Part shown: positions 24,778 to 36,983 of the stretch, piece by piece
How positions within the stretch are numbered: position 1 is the stretch's first letter
Layout: each line of letters begins with the position of its first letter
Source: Coniochaeta sp. PMI_546
Lineage: Eukaryota > Ascomycota > Sordariomycetes > Coniochaetales > Coniochaetaceae
Reading direction: 5' to 3'
Length of the DNA: 64,000 nt
Assembly (NCBI GenBank): GCA_021432605.1
Contig: MU271143.1
Location: 1,869,277-1,933,276, forward strand
Notes under the pieces: model-generated
Told to the model about the DNA's origin: nothing
Seen by the model: the letters and a program-made list of their open reading frames with translations, nothing else
The model's database searches: none
Position numbers and translations under genes: made by a program

Positions 24778-27700
24778 ACTGGGTATTTTAATTAGAAATT
24801 TTTATGGAGCCTGGAACCGATTCCTCTCGAGGTAAAAGGGCGACCAGGGGATGGACGCGACCCTGGGCCGGGTTTCCTGCGAGCAGGGCCAGCACAGTGA
24901 ATTGCTGTGGCCTGTGGGTGGTGCCGTGGTGTGGTCGATGTGAAGGTGGAGGAGGGTGTGTCGTGTCCCTTGGACCTCCCCTTGCAAATGATGCTGCTCT
25001 GCTTTCTGCTGCGGGTCCTTCTCCAAGAATCAAGACGTTAATGAATAAGGTAACCCTGGCAGATGAGGCCTTAATCGCCGACATCAAATACCACCTCACG
25101 CCGTAGATGCAAGCTGAATTTAGCTGCGATTTCGAATCTCACTAGAAGCGAAGACGAATCTATTCTACGTTGCGCATAATTTACCGTCAAGCCCTCGATG
25201 TAGAGGCAGGTATTCAAGTCAAGTCGCTCCTTTCAGCTCCATCTCTACTTCTGATGTACTTCTAGATTTGTACCTCAGGTTCCGATGCGGTGACGTCCGT
25301 GCGCCAATGCGACTGACGGTTTGGAAACGGGGCGCAGGCCCGAGGAAGGTACCTAGGTTACCTTACCTGAGAGGTACCTTTCTTACGTGCCATCGATGAC
25401 TTCAGCCAACAAGCTCCAACAGGCTACAGGCTATGAACACCCCCGGGCTAGTTGTATTTCCTTGCGACCCTTGCTTCTCTGTACGAGGACGCTAGGCCTT
25501 TCCTTGACTTTTGGAAGCAGACCCTTTGATCAAGTCGCTGTTTGGTTTAGCTGCCACAGCACGGAAAAGCATGGAGTTTGGTACGCATGATGAGGACGGC
25601 GCCATTGGGCAAAATAGCAGACAAGCCGTCCCGCAACTATGATCGGCGGTAGCTCATGGGGCTGAGAACTCCATAAGGCAGGTAGGTACCTTGGGTACGA
25701 CATGAATTTGCTGCGCAGTACGGGCAGAAGCGAGCTGCGAGGTGATCGCTCGTAGCTCTAAGCACTCATGACCAAATGTCTGTTTATGAACATGGCAGGC
25801 CCCGACTTCTACCAGACTGACAGAGGTTTCGTCCCATGGTCTTCTTGGCTTTGAGATCACAAATGAGGTCGCAACACTCCAAGACCCTGGACTGCCTGTG
25901 CCGCCAAAAGGAAATCTGCTAGCGACCGTTTGGACGATACCTCGATACTCGCATATCTCGGTCAATCGAAGTGGATCGATCTGCGCTAATCTCAACTTGG
26001 CTCGACGTACCTCATTAGCAGGGGTAGCCCCTGTTCATTGCGACGGTGGGACTGCTCGCTCGCTCCTTCCTTCTCAAGGCCACGACGTCCTGTGCCTTTG
26101 GATCAGTCGAGAGAATTGAAAGGCAAACCCCTTTGCTGTTGATTGAACTCCAGCCATTCAGGAATTGACATCATCTCGCTGTCCGCATGTCTGCCCTTTT
26201 TTGTCAGGCGTCCAGATAACGTCCTCGCAATTTTCCGCTAAGAAGTCCGTACAAGTGACCCGGAAGATATGCAGCGTTTAGGAGGCGGGATAATATCCCC
26301 CCTGCTGAGCCCAGAACTTCTGGGCAATCAAGCACATGTCAACAGTACCGCACCTCAACTCAACTACCTTAGTCTTAGATCTACGACATTGGCTGAGAGA
26401 AGCGTCTAGTCTGCTTTGAATGTGCCAGAATAGGTATATACGAAATATGCTCGCGGCTCATGCGCAGGACACAGCCCTGCTAACACCCCACGGCTGGCTT
26501 TGGAAACTATTATGCATGAATATGCTCGGCCCCCCTTCTTGTGATCCTCACTTACATCTCGGTAGCATGCTCAGCAATACAGCCTTAACCATTGTATTGG
26601 AAGTATACATACACGTTGTATGTTTTATGTACAGTTCCTTGCGCAATCGCAACCTGATCGCCGCCAAGGGCCATCTTTCGCGCCTCCCATAACAACATAC
26701 CTCCTCGACATAATCCTGCCGGCGCTATTCTGACTGCAGGCATATGCCCCGGCAGCAGATCCTCGGTCCCACGCGTTCTCGTTGCTAAAAGACCCATCTT
26801 CGGTGTCAATGCCGCCAAAGTCTTCCTGGCAACGCATCAAGACGGTCCGAAGCAGCGGCATGAAGCCGAGGGCTCCTGCCACTAGGTAGCGGCGGCTCTT
26901 CTCGCGCTCAGATCGACTCTCCATCTTTTGCATCGGTCTTTTTCGACTTGCGGATTGCTGAAGTCGACAAGCCTCGGGTATCTGAACCAGACCAGAGCCG
27001 TACCGCAGTCGGGCAGGCATGCGAAGCAACCGCAGCAGCGCGGCAAGGACTTTCTCCACCTCTGTTCCATATCCTTTTATCCCAGATGAAACATGCAAAC
27101 TGTGCAGCTTCGCTTCTCCCGGCAGAAGCTATCAAGTCCGCTTTGGCTTCTTTTATTCTCTCGTCGACGCCTAGTGGAACTCGTTCCCATAACGATGTCA
27201 ACACTGACCACATCCTGCTGCATTTACCCTTTATTCAGATCTACCTGCGTCTATTCCGCTACCCATTCCCCTGATCTAATCTCTCTTCACGGCACGCGTC
27301 CTCGATACAAGCATCCCTTGTACTACACCTTCCGAAACATGTCTTGCCGCTGTTGATGAAGGTGTTGTTGTCGAGGTACTGGACTAGTCTTTGACTTAGA
27401 GTCCGCTTCCTGACTGTCCCATTCACTTGGGCGGCCGAGCTGAAGCCGCCGGACACAACGAGTCGAGTGGTTTGTGACTTACATCGCAGTAGACGTTTAG
27501 TCAATTTTCCGACCCCCCCGAACCGCCTCCGCAATCTAGCGAGAGGCTGCAGCTGGCATGGCCATTTATCCTCCGCCTGCGACTTCTTGAGTCGACGGGT
27601 ATATGATGTCGGATACAATCTGGGTAGCTGGTCGGACCTTTCATCAAGCGCCGAAGCTGCTCCCACATTTCGCTCTTACCATTCTAGAGGCTGAAGCCTT

Positions 27701-30361
27701 CCCAGGTTGATCTATAAACAGACCGATGTCATTCTTACATGTGTTCTTTTCAGTTTTTATGTTTTGTCCCAGAATAGAGGCACGGGCAGTCTCCCTGACA
27801 AGACTCAAATTGCTAACTTTTGGCTGATTCGGACATGGTATATTAGGCTTTTCTGGCTTGGTATCCCAGCCTTGCCTGACTGTTTTGTCACTTGATTTGG
27901 GGACCTTACCCCTGGTTCTTTCTCATACACAGTCAAAAGCGGTTGTTTGCAGGCCGCTTGACGAACAGAGATGAAGACTCAGCTTCCATCTGTCCATGGC
28001 TCACCGTTGCGGTCTTCGGAACTGTCTTCCTTGGGACGGATGAGTTCTACGTTGTCTTCTGCGGATTCGTGCATTTTCGGTACACCCTTGCTGCAAGCTC
28101 CAGGAACGTGAGATCCGAAGACGGATTTCCGGGCCGCAGTGCCCAACTTCCATCACGTGGCTAGTCACGAGGTTCTCTCTGCCGGCCGACTTGTGCTTCG
28201 AGGTCTTTCTGGGGAGCCTGGCAGCCTATGCAGACGCGTGGGATTCTACCACACGTAGCTTAGGACCCATCCCTCGCCGCCAAGCGGTAAATATTCCGAG
28301 ATCATGGGTATAACAGCTACAACCCTCCTGACATCCTGTCAGCTTAAGACTGCTCGCCTAGGCTAGCGTAAACCCGCGAGCTCGCGCCTCAAGTGCCATT
28401 GGCGAATCGGCTATTTACTGCTGGAACCGCTGTTGCGCGCTCCGATCCGCCCATCGCGTGCCCGTAAGGGCCGTCTACCGACATGTTGTGACTTTGTCTC
28501 TACGAACATGACGAGTGGCTGGTCAAGAGCTCGCTTACATAGTACGCCATTACTACCCCAGCTTCTGCGGCTATTCTGTCTCAGCTTCGTTGGGCTATGG
28601 TGTCATGAACTGGCGTCTACAGACACCCATGGACATCACGAGCTGCTCGCCTGTTCACGGAGGTTCTTACTATCAGTCAGGGATAGGGTTGTGGACTAAT
28701 AAGCCGGTGTGCCCCACGAATGTATACGCTTCAACGTAAGATCGAGGTAGGGCACCGAGTTCAGTCATTCTGTAGCAGCTTCGACACTGACGATGATGAA
28801 TCTGCAAGCCCAATGACAGCGCCTCTGTTTCTCACCTGCGCCAGGCAAGGCCCCTCCTCCTGCCCTATCCGTTAAGGCCACGATGTAGCGATCCTGCTAA
28901 CGCGAAATGAGACGCATATATCTGGGTCCCTCCGACCCTGACCCATGCTATGGCGTTCTCACATGATGAGGGTGAGGACTTTCCGGCTCGTCTAAGATAC
29001 AGGTTGGTCTACATAAGTCACGACGCAGGTTGGTCTAACGACGCCGCCGTCTCAAACCTCCGGTTGGGACGCTGTAACACTCTATCATCTATGTAAATAC
29101 CCCCGGCGTTTCACGGCGCTCCAATCCCTTGCAGTTTGCATTGCGTCCTGCAGGAACCAGGATAAACCCCCGACCCCGACGCACAGCAACGCCACGAACA
29201 CCAGGGGAGAAAAAAATTGAAGGTGGTACGGACGTAGACGACACGCATGGGATAAACAAGATCGAAAAAAAATCCTGCAGCAGAACTTTCGTTTTTTATT
29301 TCACCCCCGTATTGTTGCGTGTCTAGCGCGGGTCTTGGACGTAAACAAAGCCATCCTCTGGTCCAAGCTGCTGCTGCTGCTGCGGCGCGCGCAGTACGAA
29401 ACATGTGAGAAAGCCTTTACATGCTCAGCCAACAGGGCTGCAGAAGGAATGGCCGAGACATGCTGTAATTCCTACTATCTTGACCGGCTAGACGCCGAAA
29501 ATGCAGCCGAGGCGAAGCCATTTACACGAGGGCTCAGCGCGGGTACCTTGCAGTTGCGGTAAATAAGTCGATGTAGCTTGCGCTAGTTGAAGAAGAGGAA
29601 GGTATTTTGATGCTACAAGTTGCCTGACATGTGAAGCTCCGTACAAGGAACAACGGGTGTGAATATAGTATATAGTGTCGTGTTTTCAAACTGTGGAAAA
29701 TTCACAAATTCCGCAGCCAGCATCCAGCAGCCAGCATGTCACCTCCCAACGTTGCTCATCCGAGGGACATTTCAACTTAGGCCGAAGGAACATCTATCCG
29801 TCCCAGGCTCGCCCAAGGGAGACAAAGAGCGGAGGAAAGAAGGATATGGGGACCTCCCAGAGACAGGTCGAGCGTCTGCTTGCAAAAAAAAAGTAAAGGC
29901 ACAAACACAGTCGGATGAGAAGGTTCTGTACCCTTCCACCCTCTCACATTCTATTATACCATCTGCCATCTATCAAAATAGGGCCACGGTTGACGGACCC
30001 TGTATTCCCCAGCCTTTTTTTCTATAGCAGTAAAAAGGGGGTATCCCACCGCAGATGATCATTGTTAAAGACGCCATTCCTGAAATCGGGGATATCATGT
30101 GTGTTTAAGCCAACGCCGTACTTTTTGTTGAAAATCAAGTACCAGGAGTTCCCCCATTTCCTCTCCTAGCCCATTTATCCCCGACCCATAAGACCGTTAT
30201 TTGTTCATGCAAGTCATGCCTGTTGAAAACATCAAAGGTGCGCTTTCTATGCCATTAAAGGAGTAAGCACGGAAAACCCGGCCATCGGAGTCCATCGATG
30301 TGCCGCTCGGATCCCATTGTTGAAGGGACCGAGATATGATGAAGATAACGAGGAAAAGAAA
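24778..30361. other. Long non-coding region upstream of the transcription factor
   Basis: This is 5.6 kb without a supported gene. The part next to 24777 should be the promoter and 5' leader of the Zn2Cys6 factor. A 101-codon minus-strand frame starts at an ATG at 25093 and ends just upstream of the main start, so it could be an upstream ORF if transcribed. Three AGGTACCT motifs lie at 25347, 25372 and 25684. Around 26625-27213 two minus-strand frames together look faintly like a mitochondrial protein N-terminus, but neither makes a gene. An A/T tract is near 29210-29300. The region just above 30362 holds the 3' UTR of the SAHH gene. Confidence 0.55.
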
Positions 30362-31770
30362 TTAGTAGCGGTAGCTGTTTCGGCAGTCAGTACACATTGC
30401 TTAAACGGACAAGTCGAGGAAGGTGTAACATACTGGTCGCTCTTATAAGGGCCCTCGACGGTGAGGCCGAGGTACTCAGCCTGGACGGGGGTAAGGGACT
30501 CGAGCTCGACGTTGCAGTGATCGAGATGGAGACGGGCAACCTCCTCGTCGAGGATCTTGGGAAGGACATAGACCTTGCGCTCGAGCTTGCCGCTCTTGGC
30601 GAACTCAACGTACTTCTTGGAGAAGGCCTCGTCGTTGTTCTTGAAGAGCATGATCTGGGCAAGGACCTGGTTGGTGAAGCTGCAGGACATGACGAACGAG
30701 CTGTGGCCGGTGGCACAGCCGAGGTTGACGAGACGACCCTCAGCGAGGAGGATGATATGACGGCCGCTCTTCATGAGGAAGCGGTCAACCTGGGGCTTGA
30801 TGTTCTGGACGCTCTGGGCGTTGGCCTTGAGCCAGGCAACGTCGATCTCGACATCGAAATGGCCGATGTTGCAGACGATGGCATCGTTGGGCATGGCCTC
30901 GAAGTGCTTGCCAACGAGGATGTCACGGCAGCCGGTGGTGGTGACGAAGATCTGGCCGACGGAAGCAGCCTTGTCCATGGTGGTCACCTGGTAACCGGCC
31001 ATGGCGGCCTGGAGGGCGTTGATCGGATCGATCTCAGTAACCAGGACGCGGGCACCCATACCGTGGAGGGCCATGGCGCAGCCCTTGCCGACATCGCCGA
31101 AACCAGCGACGACGGCGATCTTACCAGCGATCATGACATCGGTGGCGCGCTTGATACCATCAACAAGCGACTCACGGCAGCCGTACAGGTTGTCGAACTT
31201 GGACTTGGTAACGGAGTCGTTGACGTTGATGGCAGGGACGAGGAGCTCGCCCTTGGTGAGCATGCGGTAGAGGTGGTGGACACCCGTGGTGGTCTCCTCA
31301 GAAACACCGAAGCAGCCCTCGAGCATCTCCGGGTACTTGGTGTGGACGAGGTGGGTAAGATCGCCACCGTCATCGAGGATAAGGTTGAGCTTCTTGCCAT
31401 CCTTGAAGGCAACGAGCTGCTGCTCCAAGCACCAGTTGTACTCCTCCTCGGTCTCACCCTTCCAGGCGAAAACAGGGACACCGACAGCAGCAATGGCGGC
31501 AGCGGCATGGTCCTGGGTGCTGAAGATGTTGCACGATGACCAGGTGACCTCAGCGCCAAGAGCAGTGAGCGTCTCGATCAGGACAGCGGTCTGGATGGTC
31601 ATGTGCAAGCAGCCAGCAATGCGGGCACCCTTGAGGGGCTGGTCCGCAGCATACTTCTGGCGAGTAGCCATCAGACCGGGCATCTCATTCTCGGCCAGCT
31701 CGATCTCCTTGCGGCCGAAGGCGGCAAGGGAAAGGTCGGCGACCTTGAAGTGGCTGGCGGGAGCAGACAT
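30362..31770 (-). CDS. S-adenosyl-L-homocysteine hydrolase
   Basis: Two coding exons, 31770-30434 and 30374-30362, with a 59-nt GTATGT...CAG intron, give 449 residues, the standard length for this enzyme. It hydrolyses S-adenosylhomocysteine to adenosine and homocysteine in the cytosol, so relieving product inhibition of methyltransferases. The NAD-binding motif GFGDVGKG is at 223-230. Family active-site residues are visible: H56 in CLHMT, D134 in DDGGD, E159 in SEETTTG, K189 and D193 in TKSKFDN. The final 13-nt exon supplies the conserved C-terminal HYRY tail, which in this family contacts the NAD of a neighbouring subunit. Without splicing the frame runs on to 30247 with an unrelated tail. 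Strong codon bias creates a 380-codon antisense shadow frame. A probable 5' UTR intron lies just upstream. Confidence 0.97.
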
Positions 31771-31784
31771 ATTTTGAGTTGGAT

Positions 31785-31887
31785 CTGGTGAAGGAGCTGG
31801 TGCGAAGGCTCGTCAGTTTCAGTTGATTCAGAGAGTGAAGCACGTAGAGATAGTGCGCTGTGAGCCATAGAGGTAGGAGGTACTTAC
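31785..31887 (-). other. Probable 5' UTR intron of the SAHH gene
   Basis: On the minus strand a strong donor (GTAAGT) at 31887-31882 and an acceptor (CACCAG) ending at 31785 enclose 103 nt. The acceptor is 14 nt upstream of the SAHH start codon. Highly expressed fungal genes often carry a leader intron. This is inferred from splice consensus only. Confidence 0.55.
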
Positions 31888-33089
31888 ACAAGGTGTTGAC
31901 TGAAGATATGTCTGTGATTGAATGAGGCCTGGAGGAGATGGATGAGGAAAGGAGGTTTGTTTAGAGGCGGGATGAGAAAGTTGATAAGAGAATCGAACAA
32001 GTTGAGCGGGGAAGAAAAGTCAACCCCTGGAATCCACCAAGCGTGGGGCACATCCCTCGATGGGAGCATGCTACACGTACTAGCCGTATTCGGTGGTGAT
32101 CCATACTTGCCACCTGGCAGACCCACTCCCGACATTTCTAGCGCCTTGGCGGAGCATTTCCCGCAGCCTTTGCCCCTGAACATCAGTGCAAACCAGGGCA
32201 CCCCTGAGGCACAGATAAAAGCGTAATACTGGGAATGCGGGAGATAGCAGCCACAGCGGCAGCACTTAGGGCAGGCACGCCGGCGAGCACTCCCTAGGTA
32301 GAGCATCCTAGCAAGGGCAAGCACGGTGCAGTATCCCGGGTTCCACCAATCAGCCTGGCAAATACCTGTGTATGGCCTACAATACGTACTCTGAGCCACT
32401 TGATTGAATACAGTTCTGCCGTATTTGACCGCCTAAAATCGTCACTCTTTTGAAAACTGGCCGGATGTGGAGGAATGGCGATGGCTTCAACCGTGCGATA
32501 TTCTTGTAGTGCGGCGGCAGGTCTGCGCGAATGGCCGTATATATAGGCTAAGAAGTTACTCCACAGCTGATTTTGGTGTGGCGGGACCTGCCAGAGCCTC
32601 ACAGCTGGCATTCTTCGAGATATTACTATATACGGTTAAATAGAGGTGCCCTTCCCATGCGAGGGGGTGCCTATCCCCGCTACTCGTAGGCGGTGAGGGA
32701 GCGAGCCACTGCGCTAGACCTGTCCAGGGATGACCCCGCCATCCCTCTCGAAGCTGGGCAAATCCGTTGGGGAGGGAATATTACGGCACTTGATTCTACT
32801 GAAAATCCGAGGAACAGCAAAAGGTGAGGGAGTCCTCAAGGCGAACACAGCAATAGAGGTCTATGTCTAGCTACCTGTTCAGTAGGTCTAGCTGCTCTCC
32901 CTCAGACTTCATTCATCACTCTTCGTTTGAGGAGCGCCCTGGAGCCGCTTGAGCTCGTTTGTCTTAAGTCCGCAACGGCATACACCATGAACGCCAAAGC
33001 CCAATGCAGATATACAACCCGCCTAATCCCTTCGGAACCCGTCGACGTAGAACCAATGCCGGCGGAGTCCTCTCCACAAGCTCGGCCGC
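31888..33089. other. Promoter and intergenic region upstream of SAHH
   Basis: These 1.2 kb lie between the SAHH leader and the eIF3h stop codon. A 171-codon minus-strand frame (31884-32399) overlaps the SAHH leader and has no recognisable domain; I treat it as chance. A TATATATA run at about 32536-32543 is a weak promoter candidate. No repeats are seen. Confidence 0.5.
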
Positions 33090-34311
33090 TTACTCCGGCA
33101 ACAAGTTTCCGCGAACAGCGAACATCTTTGCGCTGATATTGGCTGTGAATCCATCCACTTGTCTGCTGTACTGCTCCACCTGCCTTGCATTAAGCATGCC
33201 CTCTAGCCTGCTGGGTTCTTGAGGCAGCTTGAAAAGGCTTTGCCACTCGTCCTCCGGCAGCAGCGGCTGCTTGGAAGCCGCCCGAGCAGCATTCTCCGCC
33301 TTTCTCTTTGCTTGCCACGCCGTGATCTTGGTCTGCTCACGAGCAAGCTGTCGCTGGTAGTACTGGTGGTTGTTGAGGTCGGTGTAGTGAGTCTCGATGC
33401 TCTCGAGGAGGAGATCGCAAGTCTTCTCGAGGAAGGGGTCGATCGAGAGTTCGAGTTGATCCAAGGATGGGTAAGGGGGGATGCTGACGGGGTTGCGCTC
33501 CATCTCGGAGAGCGAAGTCGGCATAGGCACCTCGGCCTCCGCAGGTGGAGGAGCAAGCTCGTAGAGGAAGGAGTTGAGAAGGTGGGTGTTGTGGACCTCG
33601 ATAGGGAGTTCGATGAGAACGTCGTTGAATGTCAGCTTAGACTTGGTCAAACTGCGAAGATGATTATGTTAGCATAAAACAGTGCCTGCAAGGCATTTGA
33701 GAAGCTCTGACCTCTCGGTTGTGAATTTCCCCTCCTTGTAGGCGGCCATGAAGGTGGGCGAGAGCTTGAAGGCCCGGAGACTGAGGGCACCTTGCGAGCT
33801 TCGGCTAGCATCGTGAACGAGAGCGACCGTCTTGTCGTTGTCGCGCTGGTAGTGGTACTGGTTCTCGATAAAGTTGAGGTTGATGAAGTTGCCCATGGTA
33901 GCGCTCGTGTACCAGCCGACGTTGTTGGCGTCAACGTTGACCTCCTTGAGGTGCCGGATCATCTCGTTCTGATATGCGATGTTTGCCTTGGCTCGTGGAG
34001 CCGCCGCGGCGAGGCTGGAGGCGTCATTTGCGTGGTTGTCGTTGCTCGAGACCTCGACGGTGGGGAACGGGAACGTGTTCGTGACCTCCAGAACGCCCTC
34101 CAAGTCCATACCAACAATAGAGCCGGTCGCCGTCGTCGGGAAGCTCGAGGCGCAGTGCCTGACGATCTTCATCACCACCTTTTCATCGACATCTGTGTTA
34201 GGATTCCCGTCCTTTCTTATGTCGACGTCGCACTAGTGGGGCTGGGGAGAAACTCACCAAGGCCTCCACCTGCACCGACTTCACGGGCACATCCTTCAGC
34301 GCGTCCGCCAT
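33090..34311 (-). CDS. Eukaryotic translation initiation factor 3 subunit H
   Basis: Three exons (34311-34258, 34178-33712, 33651-33090) give 360 residues. The N-terminus ([15 protein letters not shown]) and the block [20 protein letters not shown] are characteristic of eIF3h. An MPN domain covers roughly residues 12-150 and includes [15 protein letters not shown]. It lacks the JAMM metal-binding pattern, as expected for this non-catalytic member. The C-terminal half is helical and charged and includes the [13 protein letters not shown] junction. The protein is part of the eIF3 complex that scaffolds the 43S preinitiation complex in the cytosol. The first intron uses an unusual acceptor, GATGAAAAG/GTGGTG. 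The better-looking CACAG 14 nt upstream would break the frame. The second intron is 60 nt with a GTCAGA donor. Confidence 0.94.
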
Positions 34312-35204
34312 ATTTGAGAATTTCGGAAATTAGTTGGGTTGCTTCGTTTCTCGGTGGAAAGGTAGATGTTGGTCTGGCTTGGTGGCAATCGAATAATGCA
34401 GTGTTATCGCCGGTCTTTGTCGTCGGCGTCGCGAGTAGCACCGTAAATCGAATCTTTTCCTGGTAGATTTGTGGGAAGCGTGGTTTGAAAGCGGAATCTG
34501 GTGGCAGAAAGCGGGGGCCTCACGTTGGTGCCCCTCGCGTTGCAGCTTTATTAGTCTTCACCTTCGGAGAGCACTGTTTGCTTTCCGAAATGGATCCTGA
34601 CTAGAGCCTGTGATTGGATGAGCTCTCGGCGGAAGCAACCTTCTACCATTCATCATAGGAATAAGTATTTAGTGACAGGCTGGTACCAACTCCAACTGGT
34701 CAGGGGCAGCCGGTGAGTGGTGAATGACATTAGTGTCGGGTGCTGCACTGCTGGATCGCGAATGTCATCGAAATGTACCGAGCCAGAAGTGGCAATGGTG
34801 ATTTGACAGAACCGCGCCATATCCCACGCGTCCCCCCACGTCGAGGGCAGCCTCCACGAACTCGACTGTATTTTAAATCGACGACATCCCCAGAATCTCG
34901 GAGCCTTGGAACTTCTTTCGCTTTTACTTGCCTCAAGGGCCTATCTGTTGTTCGATGGTGCGGCACTGGCTGGTATCGGGAACGTTCACGCCTTTGTTGA
35001 GACTATGCCGTCATGGCATCTCTAGACATAGGCATGACCTCGATCGAATCGACTCGGTAAAGCACGGATATCAAATATAATCTTGTCTATTCAAGCGTTT
35101 TAAATGAATTTTTACCACATCATTCAAGTTTCGCCATGCCCAAAATCTGGATGTCTACTCTTTTCAACGCTAGATTCGCCACGGATCCCGCTCTTTGGAA
35201 ATCT
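34312..35204. other. Intergenic region upstream of eIF3h
   Basis: About 900 bases lie between the eIF3h start and the UPF0643 stop codon, both genes being on the minus strand. No coding sequence or repeat is recognisable. The stretch next to 34311 is the presumed eIF3h promoter. Confidence 0.55.
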
Positions 35205-35949
35205 TCAGGCCTCGATTTTATCCTCCCAGTCGATGATGTCCCAGCTCTTGATCCCATCACGAATGACCAGCCTGTGGCGATCAATCTTCCAGTTCGAGTA
35301 TAGCTGCCTGGTGCAGCCCGCAGCCTTCCGGTGAGCAGGACCAACGCCTCCTTTTATCGCGTCCTCGCGAGATCTCCAGACGCAGGTCGCAAGGTTACGG
35401 CCTTCAACATCTGGATCTCCGAACCAGTACCTGTGGTTCCGTGTCAGTGATCCTATAGTGATTTCAATACCACGAGTTGTTCGTCACTTACTTGAGGAAC
35501 CCACCGCTGGCTGTCGCTTCGGCATGTGCTGCCTTGTCGAGTACGCCGAGGTCTGCATAGACCGTTGTTGGTGGGATCTGGGATCTGAATGCGACGATGT
35601 AGAAGGAAGTTTCCTTCCATCGATAGTCGCGCTCTCGCGCCAGTGCACGGAGTGACTCGATGATCTCGTTCCAGTTGAACGAGTCCAGATATGGAGCCGT
35701 GGCATAGTCCGCTCTGAGGTTCCTCATCTTCACCAATGCCAGGGCGAGAAGCCTATTCTCTTCGTCTACGCTCTGGAGATCTAGCAGATGTGCTTGTTCC
35801 GTGTAGGGCGACACTACTAGGTATCTCAATGGGTCGACTACATCTGATGCCTTTGTGCTATGCACTGGCTCCTCCGAGAATACGACGGGCTGTTTCTCTG
35901 CAAATGCCGCTGGAAGGGCGGAACTTCTCCGAACTGCCATGGTGGCCAT
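35205..35949 (-). CDS. UPF0643 family protein
   Basis: Two exons, 35949-35492 and 35430-35205, with a 61-nt GTAAGT...CAG intron, give 227 residues. Two in-frame ATGs (35949 and 35940) lie close together; I take the first. The sequence matches the fungal UPF0643 family of unknown function. Diagnostic blocks are DYATAPYLDSFNWNEI, WKETSFYIVAFRSQIPPTTV, YADLGVLDKAAHAEATASGG, YWFGDPDVEGRNLATCVWRS and GVGPAHRKAAG. The family is widespread in ascomycetes and is often predicted to be cytosolic or mitochondrial. No membrane segment or signal peptide is visible. The compact alpha/beta character and conserved Arg, Trp and His residues suggest a small enzyme-like fold, but no reaction is established. The neighbours give no functional hint. 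Confidence 0.9.
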
Positions 35950-36983
35950 GATTGGCGGATATGCGGGTCGAGCGAGTCTATGATAAGAGGTTGCAGCTGG
36001 TACTTCTGCACTTATCCTGGCGTCTCTCCGGGGGACAACACAGCAAAAAGAATGAAGGCTGACTATTTATGTGCGTGCGTATGCAAGTGCGTATCGAGAA
36101 GAGAGGGAATAAAGGCTTGTCTTATGAAGGATTCTGAGGATGATATAAGATAGGGAGGGAATCATCCAGGGCGGTTGTTGGCGGTCAGGGTGCGGTTGGA
36201 TGGTGATGCGAAGTTCGGACGCAGGCAGCAGACGATAATGTTTACACCGACAGGACTCGGAACAAGGCTGCTGGTGGAATCCCGTTATCAAATTGCGAAC
36301 ACCTGTACTATCAGACGTGGCTTCGGGCGGTTGCAGTCTATGCCGCGACCGAAGTCGCATGGCAAATGACAAGTACGACGCAGCGGAAATGGTAGGTGTC
36401 CAGGACTCCTTTCGGTTCACTGAATCGCGCCATAATCATCGCCGCTGATGCGATGGTAGCAAAACAATACCCGGACCCAAAATTCAAAGAAGGACTTCCT
36501 TGATTGATTTCTTGACCGACTGAACAATTCACATCTACATAAGGTATTTGTACTTGCCGATTTGTGTCCCAGAGGGAGAGAAAAAGAAAGGGAAAATGTG
36601 CGTATTCGGCGACGACTTTGGTCAGATCTGAGATTTCGAGTCGTAACGCTGCGGTTGCATCCTCCAATAGGGCGGGGATGCGCGATTGCAATTGTCCCGT
36701 TACTTCAATGCGCACAACTTACTACATACTGAACACAGGGGCGAACGGTGGACATTCAACACTTCGCCTTACCTGTCTGACTCGTTTACGAGCCTCGAGC
36801 CCAACGGCAAGTCATACGACTTGCCACTTTGTAGAACAAACACGGGTTTGGCTGCTGGACGATTGTCCACTGGAATTTCACTGCTACATGGATCACCCAT
36901 ACATGTCGGTCGGTCAGCTCGTAGACACATTCAAGTCATTACTCCACCATCTTACAATAGAATTTTTTATTCCTGTATTTTCG
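35950..36983. other. Intergenic region upstream of UPF0643 gene
   Basis: This 1.0-kb gap lies between the UPF0643 start and the mitochondrial carrier stop codon. Open frames here are short and without domains. A 125-codon minus-strand frame at 36338-36715 has no recognisable relatives. I see no repeat or element. Confidence 0.5.

Noticed and set aside
30397-31539. 380-codon open frame antisense to the SAHH gene
   Set aside because: It lies opposite a highly codon-biased gene, has repetitive Leu/Glu/Asp/Gly composition and no domain. It is a shadow of the third-position G/C bias.
31884-32399. 171-codon minus-strand frame upstream of SAHH
   Set aside because: It overlaps the leader and probable donor site of the SAHH gene. 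Its Cys-rich composition matches no family.
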